64,000 bases of DNA from Kitasatospora viridis. GTDB taxonomy: Bacteria; Actinomycetota; Actinomycetes; Streptomycetales; Streptomycetaceae. The stretch is from assembly GCF_007829815.1 (NCBI RefSeq), contig NZ_VIWT01000001.1:620001-684000 (forward strand). The letters are read 5' to 3'. Every line of letters begins with the position of its first letter. Position 1 is the stretch's first letter. The notes under the pieces were generated by a model. It saw nothing but the letters and a program-made list of their open reading frames with translations. It searched no databases and had not been told where the DNA came from. Positions 50,115 to 57,909 of this stretch are shown in pieces. The position numbers and the translations under genes are program-made.

Positions 50115-52028
50115 ATGGGTACTCCCCACATCCGCGCACGAGCGGCCGTCACCGGCCTCGCGGCGCTGTCCCTGGTCACCGGCGTGCTGATGGCCGCCGC
50201 CGCCCCGTCGGCCACGGCCGCCCCGGCCACCAGCCAGGCCGCCTCGGCCAACCCGTACGACCCGGCGACGGGTCACTCGTACCGGCACGGCGTCATCCCG
50301 ACGATCCAGCAGAACGGCAAGATGAAGACCTGGGCGGCCGGCCACGCCAGCCCGCAGGTCGCCACCGGCCCGGAGACCCTCTCCTACGGCGGCGGCGTCA
50401 ACGGCGTCGGCGTCAACGACGGCCACGCGAAGGTCTACCTGGTGTTCTACGGTTCCCAATGGGGTACCCAGGGCACCGACAGCAACGGGAACGCCACCTT
50501 CACCGGCGACCCGGACGGCGCGGCCGCCGCGGCCCAGCAGATGTTCAAGGGCATCGGCACCAACAACGAGCTCTGGTCGGCCGACCTGACCCAGTGGTGC
50601 GACGGCCCCAACGTGGCCAGCGGGGCGACCAGTTGCCCGAGCAACGCCAGCTTCGTGCCCTACCAGACCGGCGGCGTGCTGTCCGGCGTCTGGGAGGACA
50701 CCTCCAGCGCCTCGCCGAGCGCGGCCACCGGCAACCAGCTGGGCCAGGAGGCCGTCAACGCGGCCGCCCACTTCGGCAACACGGCGTCGGGTTCCAACCG
50801 GAACACCTACTACGTGATCCTCTCGCCGACCGGCGCCAACCCGGACAACTACCAGGGCCAGTACTGCGCCTGGCACGACTACACGGGTGACTCCTCGCTC
50901 ACCGGCGGCGCGGTCAGCTCGCCGTACGGCGACCTCGCCTTCTCGAACCAGCCGTACAACATGGACTCCGGCCAGGGCTGCGGCGTCGGCTTCGTCAACT
51001 CGCCCGGAACCCTGGACGGTTGGACCATCACCCTGGGCCACGAGTGGCACGAGATGATGTCCGACATGTACCCGGCGGGCGGTTGGACCAACCAGCAGAG
51101 CGGCAGCTCCTTCAACGGCCAGGAGAACTCCGACGAGTGCGCCTGGATCGCCCCCGGCACCACCGGCGGCGCGGCCAACGTCTCCTTCGGCTCCTTCGGC
51201 ACCTACCCGGAGCAGGCCAGCTGGTCGAACGACACCAACGCGTGCTCGATCTCGCACCCGATCCTGAACCACGGTGGCGGCACCGGTAACACCGTCACCG
51301 TGACCAACCCGGGCAGCCAGAGCGGCACCGTCGGCACCGCGGTCAGCCTCCAGGTCAACGCGACCGACTCGGGCTCCGGCCAGACCCTGACCTACTCGGC
51401 CACCGGCCTGCCGGCCGGCCTGTCGATCAGCTCCTCGGGCCTGATCACCGGCACCCCGACCACCGCGGCCACCTCCTCGGTCACCGTGACGGCCACCGAC
51501 GGCACCGGCGCCTCCGGCTCCGCCTCGTTCAGCTGGACCATCGCCACCTCCGGTGGCGGCGGCACCTGCACCGGCGGCGGCCAGCTGCTCGGCAACCCGG
51601 GCTTCGAGACCGGCGCCGCCTCGCCGTGGACCGCGACGGCCGGCGTCATCAACAACGACACCGTCAGCGAGCCGGCCCACAGCGGCAACTGGGACGCGTG
51701 GCTGGACGGCTACGGCGCCGCCCACACCGACACCCTGTCGCAGACCGTCAACGTGCCGGCCAACTGCTCGGCGAGCTTCAGCTTCTGGTTGCACATCGAC
51801 ACCGCCAAGACCGGTAGCACCGCCTCCGACAAGCTGACCGTCACGGCGAACGGCACCACCATCGCCACCTTCTCCAACCTGAACGCCAACAACGGCTACG
51901 TCCAGGAGACCTACAACCTGTCCTCCTACGCCGGCAAGAGCGTCACGCTCAAGTTCAGCGGCGTGGAGAACTCCTCCTCCGCCCAGACCAGCTTCGTGAT
52001 CGACGACACCGCGCTGAACGCGAGCTGA
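50115..52028 (+). CDS. Secreted protein with HExxE-type metallopeptidase-like motif and lectin/Ig domains
   Basis: 637 residues from ATG 50115. Signal peptide (VTGLAALSLVTGVLMAAAAP). The N-terminal domain (about 45-390) has KVYLVFYGSQWGTQG and the segment WTITLGHEWHEMMSDMYPAG, an HExxE (His-Glu-Trp-His-Glu) arrangement resembling the HELAE-like motif of EXORDIUM-related or zincin-like proteins. Then one He_PIG/Ig-like repeat (SATGLPAGLSIS, LITGTPTTAA) close to those in the sedolisin gene, and a C-terminal beta-sandwich domain (NPGFETGAASPWTA ... KLTVTANGTTIATFSNL) like a carbohydrate-binding module. Activity is not proven. Confidence 0.8.
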   Translation: MGTPHIRARAAVTGLAALSLVTGVLMAAAAPSATAAPATSQAASANPYDPATGHSYRHGVIPTIQQNGKMKTWAAGHASPQVATGPETLSYGGGVNGVGVNDGHAKVYLVFYGSQWGTQGTDSNGNATFTGDPDGAAAAAQQMFKGIGTNNELWSADLTQWCDGPNVASGATSCPSNASFVPYQTGGVLSGVWEDTSSASPSAATGNQLGQEAVNAAAHFGNTASGSNRNTYYVILSPTGANPDNYQGQYCAWHDYTGDSSLTGGAVSSPYGDLAFSNQPYNMDSGQGCGVGFVNSPGTLDGWTITLGHEWHEMMSDMYPAGGWTNQQSGSSFNGQENSDECAWIAPGTTGGAANVSFGSFGTYPEQASWSNDTNACSISHPILNHGGGTGNTVTVTNPGSQSGTVGTAVSLQVNATDSGSGQTLTYSATGLPAGLSISSSGLITGTPTTAATSSVTVTATDGTGASGSASFSWTIATSGGGGTCTGGGQLLGNPGFETGAASPWTATAGVINNDTVSEPAHSGNWDAWLDGYGAAHTDTLSQTVNVPANCSASFSFWLHIDTAKTGSTASDKLTVTANGTTIATFSNLNANNGYVQETYNLSSYAGKSVTLKFSGVENSSSAQTSFVIDDTALNAS

Positions 52029-52045
52029 CCCCACCTCGGATTCAC

Positions 52046-52079
52046 CCGGCGGGCCGTGGCTGATGCCACGGCCCGCCGG
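52046..52079. terminator. 15-bp hairpin
   Basis: Arms 52046-52060 and 52065-52079 pair perfectly with the loop TGAT, 18 bp after the stop of the secreted protein gene. No T-run. Confidence 0.8.
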
Positions 52080-52090
52080 CCGTTGCCCCC

Positions 52091-52096
52091 TACACT
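52091..52096 (+). promoter_or_regulatory. -10 box TACACT of the M1 peptidase gene, probably leaderless
   Basis: TACACT ends seven bases before the GTG at 52104 and there is no ribosome site; the same geometry is seen before the AhpD-like gene at 15227. Confidence 0.4.
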
Positions 52097-52103
52097 CCGT
52101 CAC

Positions 52104-53546
52104 GTGATGATCGCCAAGGCCGCCCCGCCCGCGCTCGCCTGCTGGCTCCTGCTGGCCCCGCTCACCCCGACCGCCCAGGCCGCACCCTCGCCCGCCGACC
52201 CGGTCTTCCCGGGCCTGGGCAGCACGGCCTACGACGCGCTCGACTACCACCTCGCCTTCGACTACCTGGCCGACACCCGCACGGTGGCCGGCACGGCCGA
52301 GATCACCGCCCGCACCCGGCAGCCGTTGCGCGAGCTCGACCTGGACGCCCTGGGCCTGACGGTGCGCCAGGTCACGGTCGACGGCCGTGACGCGCAGTTC
52401 CGCACCGAGGAAGAGAAACTGACGGTCCATCTGCCCCACCGGGCGGCGGGCGGACAGCGGCTCACCGTGAAGGTCGAGTACACCGCCGACCCCACCGCCC
52501 GGTTGCCGCACACCGGCTGGGTGCCGACCGCGACGGGCTTCGCCCTGGCCGGGCAGCCGAACAGCGCGCACACCGTCTTCCCCTGCAACGACCGGCCGGA
52601 CGACAAGGCCCGGTTCACCGTCGACGTCACCGCGCCGGACGGACTGCTCGGGGTGGCGGGCGGCACCCCCGCCGGCAGCAGCCGGCGGGACGGCCGCACC
52701 ACCCGGACCTACCGCTACCGCGCCCCGATGGCCACCGAGCTGCTCCAGGTGGCCGTCGGCGACTACCGGCTGAACGAGCACCGCGGCCCGGACGGCCTGC
52801 CCCTGCGCGACGTCGTACCCCCCGCCCGGCTGGCCGCCGTCCGGCCCGCGCTGGACCTGGAGTACGGCCAACTGGAGTGGATCGAGCAGCGGTTGGGCCC
52901 CTTCCCGTTCGAGTCCTACGGGCTGCTGCCGGTGGACACCGACGCGCCGGACGCCTTCGGCTTCACCGGCCTGGAGACCCAGACCCTCACCCTCTACAAG
53001 CCCGGCTTCCTCACCCAGCCGGAACCCGCGATCGGCTCGCACATGATGCACGAGCTGGTGCACTCCTGGTTCGGCGACAGCGTCACCCCGCGCAGCTGGT
53101 CCGACCTGTGGCTGAACGAGGGGCACGCCGACTACTACGGCCTGCTCTACCGCTACCAGCGCGGCTGGCCGGACGGGTTGGGCCTGACCTCGCTGGACGA
53201 CCGGATGCGCGCGGTCTACGCCGACGGCGACCAGTGGCGCCACGACTGGGGGCCGGTGGCCGACCCGAACGCGGCCGACCTGTTCGAGGAGCAGCGCTAC
53301 CTGGGCGGGGTGCTGGTGCTCTACGCGCTGCGCCAACGGGTCGGCGAGCAGGCCTTCGACCGGATCGAGCGCGGCTTCCTGGCCCGCTACCGGGACGGCT
53401 CGGCGAGCACCGCCGACTACGTCGAGACCGCCTCCGAGCTGGCCGGCCAGGACCTGTCCGGCTTCCTCGACGCCTGGCTGCACGGCACCCGGACGCCGCC
53501 GATGCCCGGCCACCCGGACTGGACCGTGCGGCCGGCCGGCTCCTGA
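52104..53546 (+). CDS. Secreted M1-family metallopeptidase (aminopeptidase N-like)
   Basis: 480 residues. Signal peptide (ALACWLLLAPLTPTAQA). A GAMEN-type substrate loop reads GFTGLETQTLTLY, and the zinc site is HELVH at residues 316-320 with the third ligand E339 in WLNEGHADYYG. It lacks the long C-terminal domains of aminopeptidase N, as usual for short M1 proteins of actinomycetes. Start GTG 52104 (ATG at 52107 next) fits the -10 box. The stop lies in the 13-bp palindrome TGACGG-C-CCGTCA that also contains the stop of the convergent phosphatase gene. Confidence 0.93.
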   Translation: MMIAKAAPPALACWLLLAPLTPTAQAAPSPADPVFPGLGSTAYDALDYHLAFDYLADTRTVAGTAEITARTRQPLRELDLDALGLTVRQVTVDGRDAQFRTEEEKLTVHLPHRAAGGQRLTVKVEYTADPTARLPHTGWVPTATGFALAGQPNSAHTVFPCNDRPDDKARFTVDVTAPDGLLGVAGGTPAGSSRRDGRTTRTYRYRAPMATELLQVAVGDYRLNEHRGPDGLPLRDVVPPARLAAVRPALDLEYGQLEWIEQRLGPFPFESYGLLPVDTDAPDAFGFTGLETQTLTLYKPGFLTQPEPAIGSHMMHELVHSWFGDSVTPRSWSDLWLNEGHADYYGLLYRYQRGWPDGLGLTSLDDRMRAVYADGDQWRHDWGPVADPNAADLFEEQRYLGGVLVLYALRQRVGEQAFDRIERGFLARYRDGSASTADYVETASELAGQDLSGFLDAWLHGTRTPPMPGHPDWTVRPAGS

Positions 53547-53557
53547 CGGCCCGTCAG
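53543..53557. terminator. 15-bp palindrome containing both stop codons
   Basis: CTGACGG-C-CCGTCAG: the TGA at 53544 ends the peptidase gene and the TCA at 53554 is the reverse complement of the stop of the phosphatase gene, so one palindrome closes both. Confidence 0.55.
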
Positions 53558-56268
53558 TCGAGCTCCTGCTCGGCCCAGATCACCTTGCCGGTCCGGGTGT
53601 ACCGGGTGCCCCAGCGCTCGGCCAGCTGCGCCACCAGGAACAGCCCGCGCCCGCCCTCGTCGGTCTCGGCCGCGTAGCGCAGGTGCGGGGCGGTGCTGCT
53701 GGCGTCGGAGACCTCGCAGGTCAGCACCCGGTCGAAGAGCAGCCGCACGGTGATCGGCTCGGCCGCGTAGCGGATCGCGTTGGTGAGCAGCTCGCTGAGC
53801 ACCAGCTCGGTGACGAAGGCCTGCTCGGTCAGGCCCCAGCGGTCCAGCTGGCGGCTGACCGCCGCGCGCACCTCGCCGACCGCCGCCGGGTCCTTCTCCA
53901 CCGACCAGCGCGCCACCCGGTCCGGCGGCAGCACCCGGGTGCGGGCCACCAGCAGCGCCACGTCGTCCACCGGGCGCGCGGGCAGCAGGTCGGCCAGCAC
54001 CCCGTCGCAGGTGCGCTCCGGGTCGTGGCCGCGCTCCTGCTGGAGCGAGCGGCGCAGCAGGTCGAGGCCGCTGTCCAGCCCGCTGTCCAGGTCGCGGTCG
54101 CGGTCCTCCAGCAGCCCGTCGGTGTAGAGCACCAGCAGGGTGCCCTCGGCCGGGCGCAGCCGGGCCGAGACGAACGGCAGCCCGCCGACGCCCAGCGGCG
54201 GGCCGGCCGGCACCTCTGGGAACTCCACCGAGCCGTCCGGGCCGACCAGGGCGGGCGGCGGGTGGCCGGCCCGGGCCAGCACGCACTCCCGGGAGACCGG
54301 GTCGTAGACCGCGATCAGGCAGCCGGCGCCGGTGACCGCCTGGCTGCCGCCGGGCTCCTGGCGCTGCTCCTGGTCCAGCCGGGCCACCAGCTCGTCGAGG
54401 TGGCCGAGCAGTTCGTCGGGGGCCAGGTCGAGCATCGCGAAGTTGTGCACGGCGGTGCGCAGCCGGCCCATGGTCGCGGCGGCGTGCAGGCCGTGGCCGA
54501 CCACGTCGCCGACCACCAGGGCCACCCGGGAGCCGGGCAGCGGGATCAGGTCGAACCAGTCGCCGCCGACGCCGGCCTGGGCCGGCAGGTAGCGGGAGGC
54601 CACCAGCAGCGCGGTCTGCTCCGGCAGGCCCTGCGGCAGCAGGCTGCGCTGCAGGGTGACCGCCATGGCGTGCTCGCGGGTGTAGCGGCGGGCGTTGTCG
54701 ATGCAGACGGCGGCCCGGGCGGCCAGCTCCTCGGCCAGCGAGAGGTCCTCCGGCTCGAACCGGGGCGAGCCGCCGGCCCGCCAGAACTTGGCGATGCCCA
54801 GCTGCACCCCGCGGCCGCGCAGCGGCACCCGGATCACCGAGTGCACCCCGGCGGCCAGCATCGCGGCGGACCGGGCCGAGTCCTGGGCCTGCCAGTCCGG
54901 GGAGCTCGCCAGGTCGGCGTCGAGCACGGCCTCGCCGCTGCTCAGACTGCGGCCCTGCGGCGAGCCCGGGCGCACCGTGATCGCCTCGCCGACCGGGTAG
55001 AAGCCGTCGGTCGGGCTGCCGACCCGCGCCACCCGGCGCATCCGCAGGCTGTCCTGGGGCACCGGTTCGGCGCCGGCCAGCACCGTCTCGGCCAGGTCGA
55101 CGCTGACCTGGTCGGCGAACCGGGGCACCGCCACCTCGGCCAACTCCTCGGCGGTGCGGGCGACGTCCAGCGTGGTGCCGATCGCCACCGAGGCGTCGTA
55201 GAGCAGGGTGAGCCGGCGCCCGGCCGCGTCGGCCCGGGCGACGGCGGCCTGCAGCTCGGTGGAGTCGCGCAGGGTCACCACGCTGCCGGGCGGGCCGCCG
55301 GCCAGGTCGGTGGCGCGGACGTTGACCAGCAGCGGCCGGCCCTTGCTGACCGCCACCTCGTCGCTGACCGGGCGGCCGGAGCCGAGGAGTTCGGCGACCG
55401 AGGGGTCCAGGTCGAGCTCGCCGACCGGGCGGCCCTCCGCCTCCGCGGACAGCCCGAGCAGGCGGCGGGCCTCGTCGTTGGCCAGCAGCAGGGTGTCGGC
55501 GCGGTGCCGCTCGCCGCCGCTGCCGCGCCGCTCGGGCCCGATGCCGCGCTTCTCGGGTCCGATGATGAGCACGCCCTCGCGGACCGCGTGCAGCACGGCG
55601 TCGTGGTGCTCGTACATCCTGGTCATCTCGGCCGGGGCCAGGCCGTGGGTCTGCCGGCGCAGCCGGCGCACGGCGAGCGCGGTGCCGACGGTGGCCAGCA
55701 CCAGGGCGCCGGCCGCGGTGCCGAGCACCAGGGGCAGCTGGCGGTCCACCACAGAGGTGGCCCGGCTGACCGTGACGCCGGCCGAGACCGCACCCACGAT
55801 GGTGCCGTCGGTGTCCCGGAGCGGGACCACGGCCTGCACCAGCTCGCCGATCGGGCTGCCGATCCGCTGCACCACCGTGCGGCCCTGCAACGCGGGTTGG
55901 TAGTCCCCTTGGAAGGGCTTGCCGATCAGGGCCGGTTCGGGGTGGGTGAGGCGGATGCCCTGCGGGTTGATCACCACGATGAAGTCCACCCCGGCGCCGA
56001 TCCGGGCCGCCTCCGCGCGCGGCTCCAGCACCGCCGTCGGGTCGGGGGCGCGCAGCGCGGCGGCGGTGCCGGGCCCGTTGGCGAAGCTCTCGGCCACGGC
56101 GATCGAGCGGTTGCGGACCTCGGTGTTGCTGGCCCGCTGCGACTCCAGCACCAGTGCCAGGACAGCCGCCAGCACCAGCAGCACGACCACCAGGACCTGC
56201 AACGCGAAGACCTGCCCGGCCAGGCTGCGCACACCCCGGACCCGCCGGGTCCGGTTCTTCCGGGCCAT
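53554..56268 (-). CDS. SpoIIE-family PP2C phosphatase with sensor, PAS, GAF and ATPase domains
   Basis: 904 residues from ATG 56268. A membrane helix (about residues 19-41), an extracellular Cache-like domain (about 45-180), a second helix (LPLVLGTAAGALVLATVGT, about 178-200), a PAS-like segment, a GAF-like domain (about 350-510), then the SpoIIE phosphatase (LPAQAGVGGDWFDLIPLPG, VVGDVVGHGLHAAATMGRLRT, about 530-740) and an anti-sigma-factor-type HATPase_c domain (VLSELLTNAIRYAAEP; EGGRGLFLVAQLAERWG) at the C-terminus. It probably regulates a sigma factor through dephosphorylation of an anti-anti-sigma protein. Partner genes are not adjacent. Confidence 0.92.
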   Translation of the reverse strand: MARKNRTRRVRGVRSLAGQVFALQVLVVVLLVLAAVLALVLESQRASNTEVRNRSIAVAESFANGPGTAAALRAPDPTAVLEPRAEAARIGAGVDFIVVINPQGIRLTHPEPALIGKPFQGDYQPALQGRTVVQRIGSPIGELVQAVVPLRDTDGTIVGAVSAGVTVSRATSVVDRQLPLVLGTAAGALVLATVGTALAVRRLRRQTHGLAPAEMTRMYEHHDAVLHAVREGVLIIGPEKRGIGPERRGSGGERHRADTLLLANDEARRLLGLSAEAEGRPVGELDLDPSVAELLGSGRPVSDEVAVSKGRPLLVNVRATDLAGGPPGSVVTLRDSTELQAAVARADAAGRRLTLLYDASVAIGTTLDVARTAEELAEVAVPRFADQVSVDLAETVLAGAEPVPQDSLRMRRVARVGSPTDGFYPVGEAITVRPGSPQGRSLSSGEAVLDADLASSPDWQAQDSARSAAMLAAGVHSVIRVPLRGRGVQLGIAKFWRAGGSPRFEPEDLSLAEELAARAAVCIDNARRYTREHAMAVTLQRSLLPQGLPEQTALLVASRYLPAQAGVGGDWFDLIPLPGSRVALVVGDVVGHGLHAAATMGRLRTAVHNFAMLDLAPDELLGHLDELVARLDQEQRQEPGGSQAVTGAGCLIAVYDPVSRECVLARAGHPPPALVGPDGSVEFPEVPAGPPLGVGGLPFVSARLRPAEGTLLVLYTDGLLEDRDRDLDSGLDSGLDLLRRSLQQERGHDPERTCDGVLADLLPARPVDDVALLVARTRVLPPDRVARWSVEKDPAAVGEVRAAVSRQLDRWGLTEQAFVTELVLSELLTNAIRYAAEPITVRLLFDRVLTCEVSDASSTAPHLRYAAETDEGGRGLFLVAQLAERWGTRYTRTGKVIWAEQELD

Positions 56269-56359
56269 GGGGCCATGTCTACGCCTCTTCGGCCCCTGCG
56301 GCCAGCGCACCTGCCGGTATGTCGCCCCGCGCACCCGGACGGCGGCCGACCCCGGGCGG

Positions 56360-56998
56360 TCAGGAGGTCGGCACGGCCTCGGCGAGCGCCTCGGTGACCT
56401 CGGGGGTGCCGGCCCGCAGACCGTAGACGGGGGTGCCGGGCTGCTGGCGCCACGAGTCGGCGATGCCGCCCGAGTCGACGGTGTCGAAGCCGAGCTCCTC
56501 GATCAGCGCGCGGACCCTCTGCTTGGCCGCCGCGTCGTCGCCCGCGACCGGGAGGGCGAGCCGGTCGGCGGCGCCGGCCGGGCGCGGCCGGTCGATCAGG
56601 TCCTGGGCGTAGGTGCCGTTGAAGGCCTTCACCACCGGGTGCCCGATGTGCTGCTCGGTCCACCGGCTGGACGGCACCCCGGCCTCCAGCTCGGCGATCC
56701 GGCCGTCCCGGTCCGGGTAGTAGTTGCCGGTGTCCACCACGGCGAACCCGGGGGCGGCCCCGGCGAACAGGTCGGCCGGCAGCTGCGGCACCGCCTTCAG
56801 CGGCACGGTGACCACGACCAGCTCCGCGTCGCGGGCCGCCTCGGTCGCCGCCACCGCGGTGGCGCCGGTCTCGGCGGCCAGCTCGGCCAGGCTCTGCGGG
56901 CCGCGCGAGTTGGCCACCGCGACCTGGTGGCCCAGCGCGGTGAGCCGCCGGGTGAGGTTGCCGCCGATGTTCCCCGCGCCGATGATGCCGATCTTCAT
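56360..56998 (-). CDS. NADP-dependent oxidoreductase of the F420-dependent NADP reductase fold
   Basis: 212 residues. Rossmann dinucleotide-binding motif KIGIIGAGNIGGNLTRRLT at the N-terminus, then VAVANSRGPQSLAELA, VVTVPLKAVPQLP, and the later FDTVDSGGIADSWRQQ stretch. These match the family that includes F420H2:NADP oxidoreductase-like proteins without the cofactor-defining residues being certain. GAGGAG lies six bases before ATG 56998. The leader carries imprecise short repeats (GGACCAGCACA twice, CAGCCCAGCAG). Confidence 0.85.
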   Translation of the reverse strand: MKIGIIGAGNIGGNLTRRLTALGHQVAVANSRGPQSLAELAAETGATAVAATEAARDAELVVVTVPLKAVPQLPADLFAGAAPGFAVVDTGNYYPDRDGRIAELEAGVPSSRWTEQHIGHPVVKAFNGTYAQDLIDRPRPAGAADRLALPVAGDDAAAKQRVRALIEELGFDTVDSGGIADSWRQQPGTPVYGLRAGTPEVTEALAEAVPTS

Positions 56999-57011
56999 GC
57001 CGCACTCCTCG

Positions 57012-57062
57012 TTGTGCTGGTCCTGCTGGGCTGGTGCTGCTGGGCTGATCTTGCTGTGCTGG
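57012..57062 (-). repeat. Imperfect short repeats in 5' leader
   Basis: On the minus strand GGACCAGCACA occurs twice and CAGCCCAGCAG twice (the second copy with a one-base change) within about 50 bp, directly before the GAGGAG ribosome site of the oxidoreductase gene. Confidence 0.6.
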
Positions 57063-57115
57063 TCCTACCGAACCGTCTGACCGGGCGTCATATTTCCGAC
57101 TGCCCGCAGCAGGTG

Positions 57116-57859
57116 TCAGAACGTCAGCCGGAGCACCTCGAACGCCGCGCCGAACCGGGTGCCGAGCCGGGTGCCTGCCTCCCGGCCGAAGCCCTCCAGG
57201 AAGCCCCGGGCGTCCGCCATCTGACCGCCGAGGCCGGCCAGGTAGGCGGCGTGCGCCTCCAGCGAGGCGACGCCGGCCTCGAAGTGGTCGGTGGTGTCCA
57301 CCCCGTGCTCGGCCAGCGGCGAACCGCCCGCCCAGAGCTGGCGCACCCCGCCCCACGGCTCCAGGCCCTCGGCCAGCAGCTCCCGGAAGACCCACCGGTT
57401 GCCCGCGTCCCGCACCCCGTCCAGGGTGGCCCGGCCGGCCGCGATGTGGTCGGCCTGGTTGGGCACGACGCCGCCGTAGGTCTCCCGGAAGTTGCCGGTG
57501 ATGACGATCTCCGGGCGGTGCCGGCGGACCAGCCGGGCGACGTCGCGGCGCAGCGCCAGGCCGTACTCCAGCACCCCGTCGGGGTGGCGCAGGAACTCCA
57601 CGGTGTCCACCCCGACCAGGGCCGCCGAGGCGATCTGCTCGACCTCCCGCAGCGGGCCGCACTCGGCGGGGTCGAGCCCGTCGATGCCGGCCTCGCCGCT
57701 GGTCAGCATGGCGTAGACGACCCGCTTGCCCTGGCTGGTCCAGCGGGCCACGGCCGCCGCCGCGCCGTACTCCATGTCGTCGGGGTGGGCGACCACGGCG
57801 AGCGCGGTCCCCCAGTCCTCGTCGAGCGGCTGCAGGGGCTTCGGGGCGGGGTCGGGCAC
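57116..57859 (-). CDS. PIG-L-family deacetylase
   Basis: 247 residues, GTG 57859 with GAGGAG seven bases upstream. The metal-binding motif is VVAHPDDMEYGA (about residues 22-33), with the second histidine in QADHIAAGRATL. PIG-L enzymes remove acetyl groups from GlcNAc-containing substrates (as in mycothiol synthesis, MshB/Mca). The gene has its own operator region with the 7-bp repeat GATCTGA...TCAGATC just upstream and stands alone. Confidence 0.93.
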   Translation of the reverse strand: MPDPAPKPLQPLDEDWGTALAVVAHPDDMEYGAAAAVARWTSQGKRVVYAMLTSGEAGIDGLDPAECGPLREVEQIASAALVGVDTVEFLRHPDGVLEYGLALRRDVARLVRRHRPEIVITGNFRETYGGVVPNQADHIAAGRATLDGVRDAGNRWVFRELLAEGLEPWGGVRQLWAGGSPLAEHGVDTTDHFEAGVASLEAHAAYLAGLGGQMADARGFLEGFGREAGTRLGTRFGAAFEVLRLTF

Positions 57860-57875
57860 GGCTCGGCTCCTCGGT

Positions 57876-57909
57876 GATCTGATGGTGGCTCAGATCCGTC
57901 ATACCATCA
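57876..57909. promoter_or_regulatory. Overlapping inverted repeats ahead of the PIG-L gene
   Basis: GATCTGA (57876-57882) pairs with TCAGATC (57890-57896), and TGATGGT (57880-57886) pairs with ACCATCA (57903-57909). They occupy the 47-bp space between the PIG-L and MMPL genes. Confidence 0.55.

Noticed and set aside
49767-53513. 1248-codon open frame on the minus strand across the secreted protein and M1 peptidase genes
   Set aside because: Antisense shadow of two well-supported plus-strand genes; composition is Gly/Val/Arg-rich without motifs.
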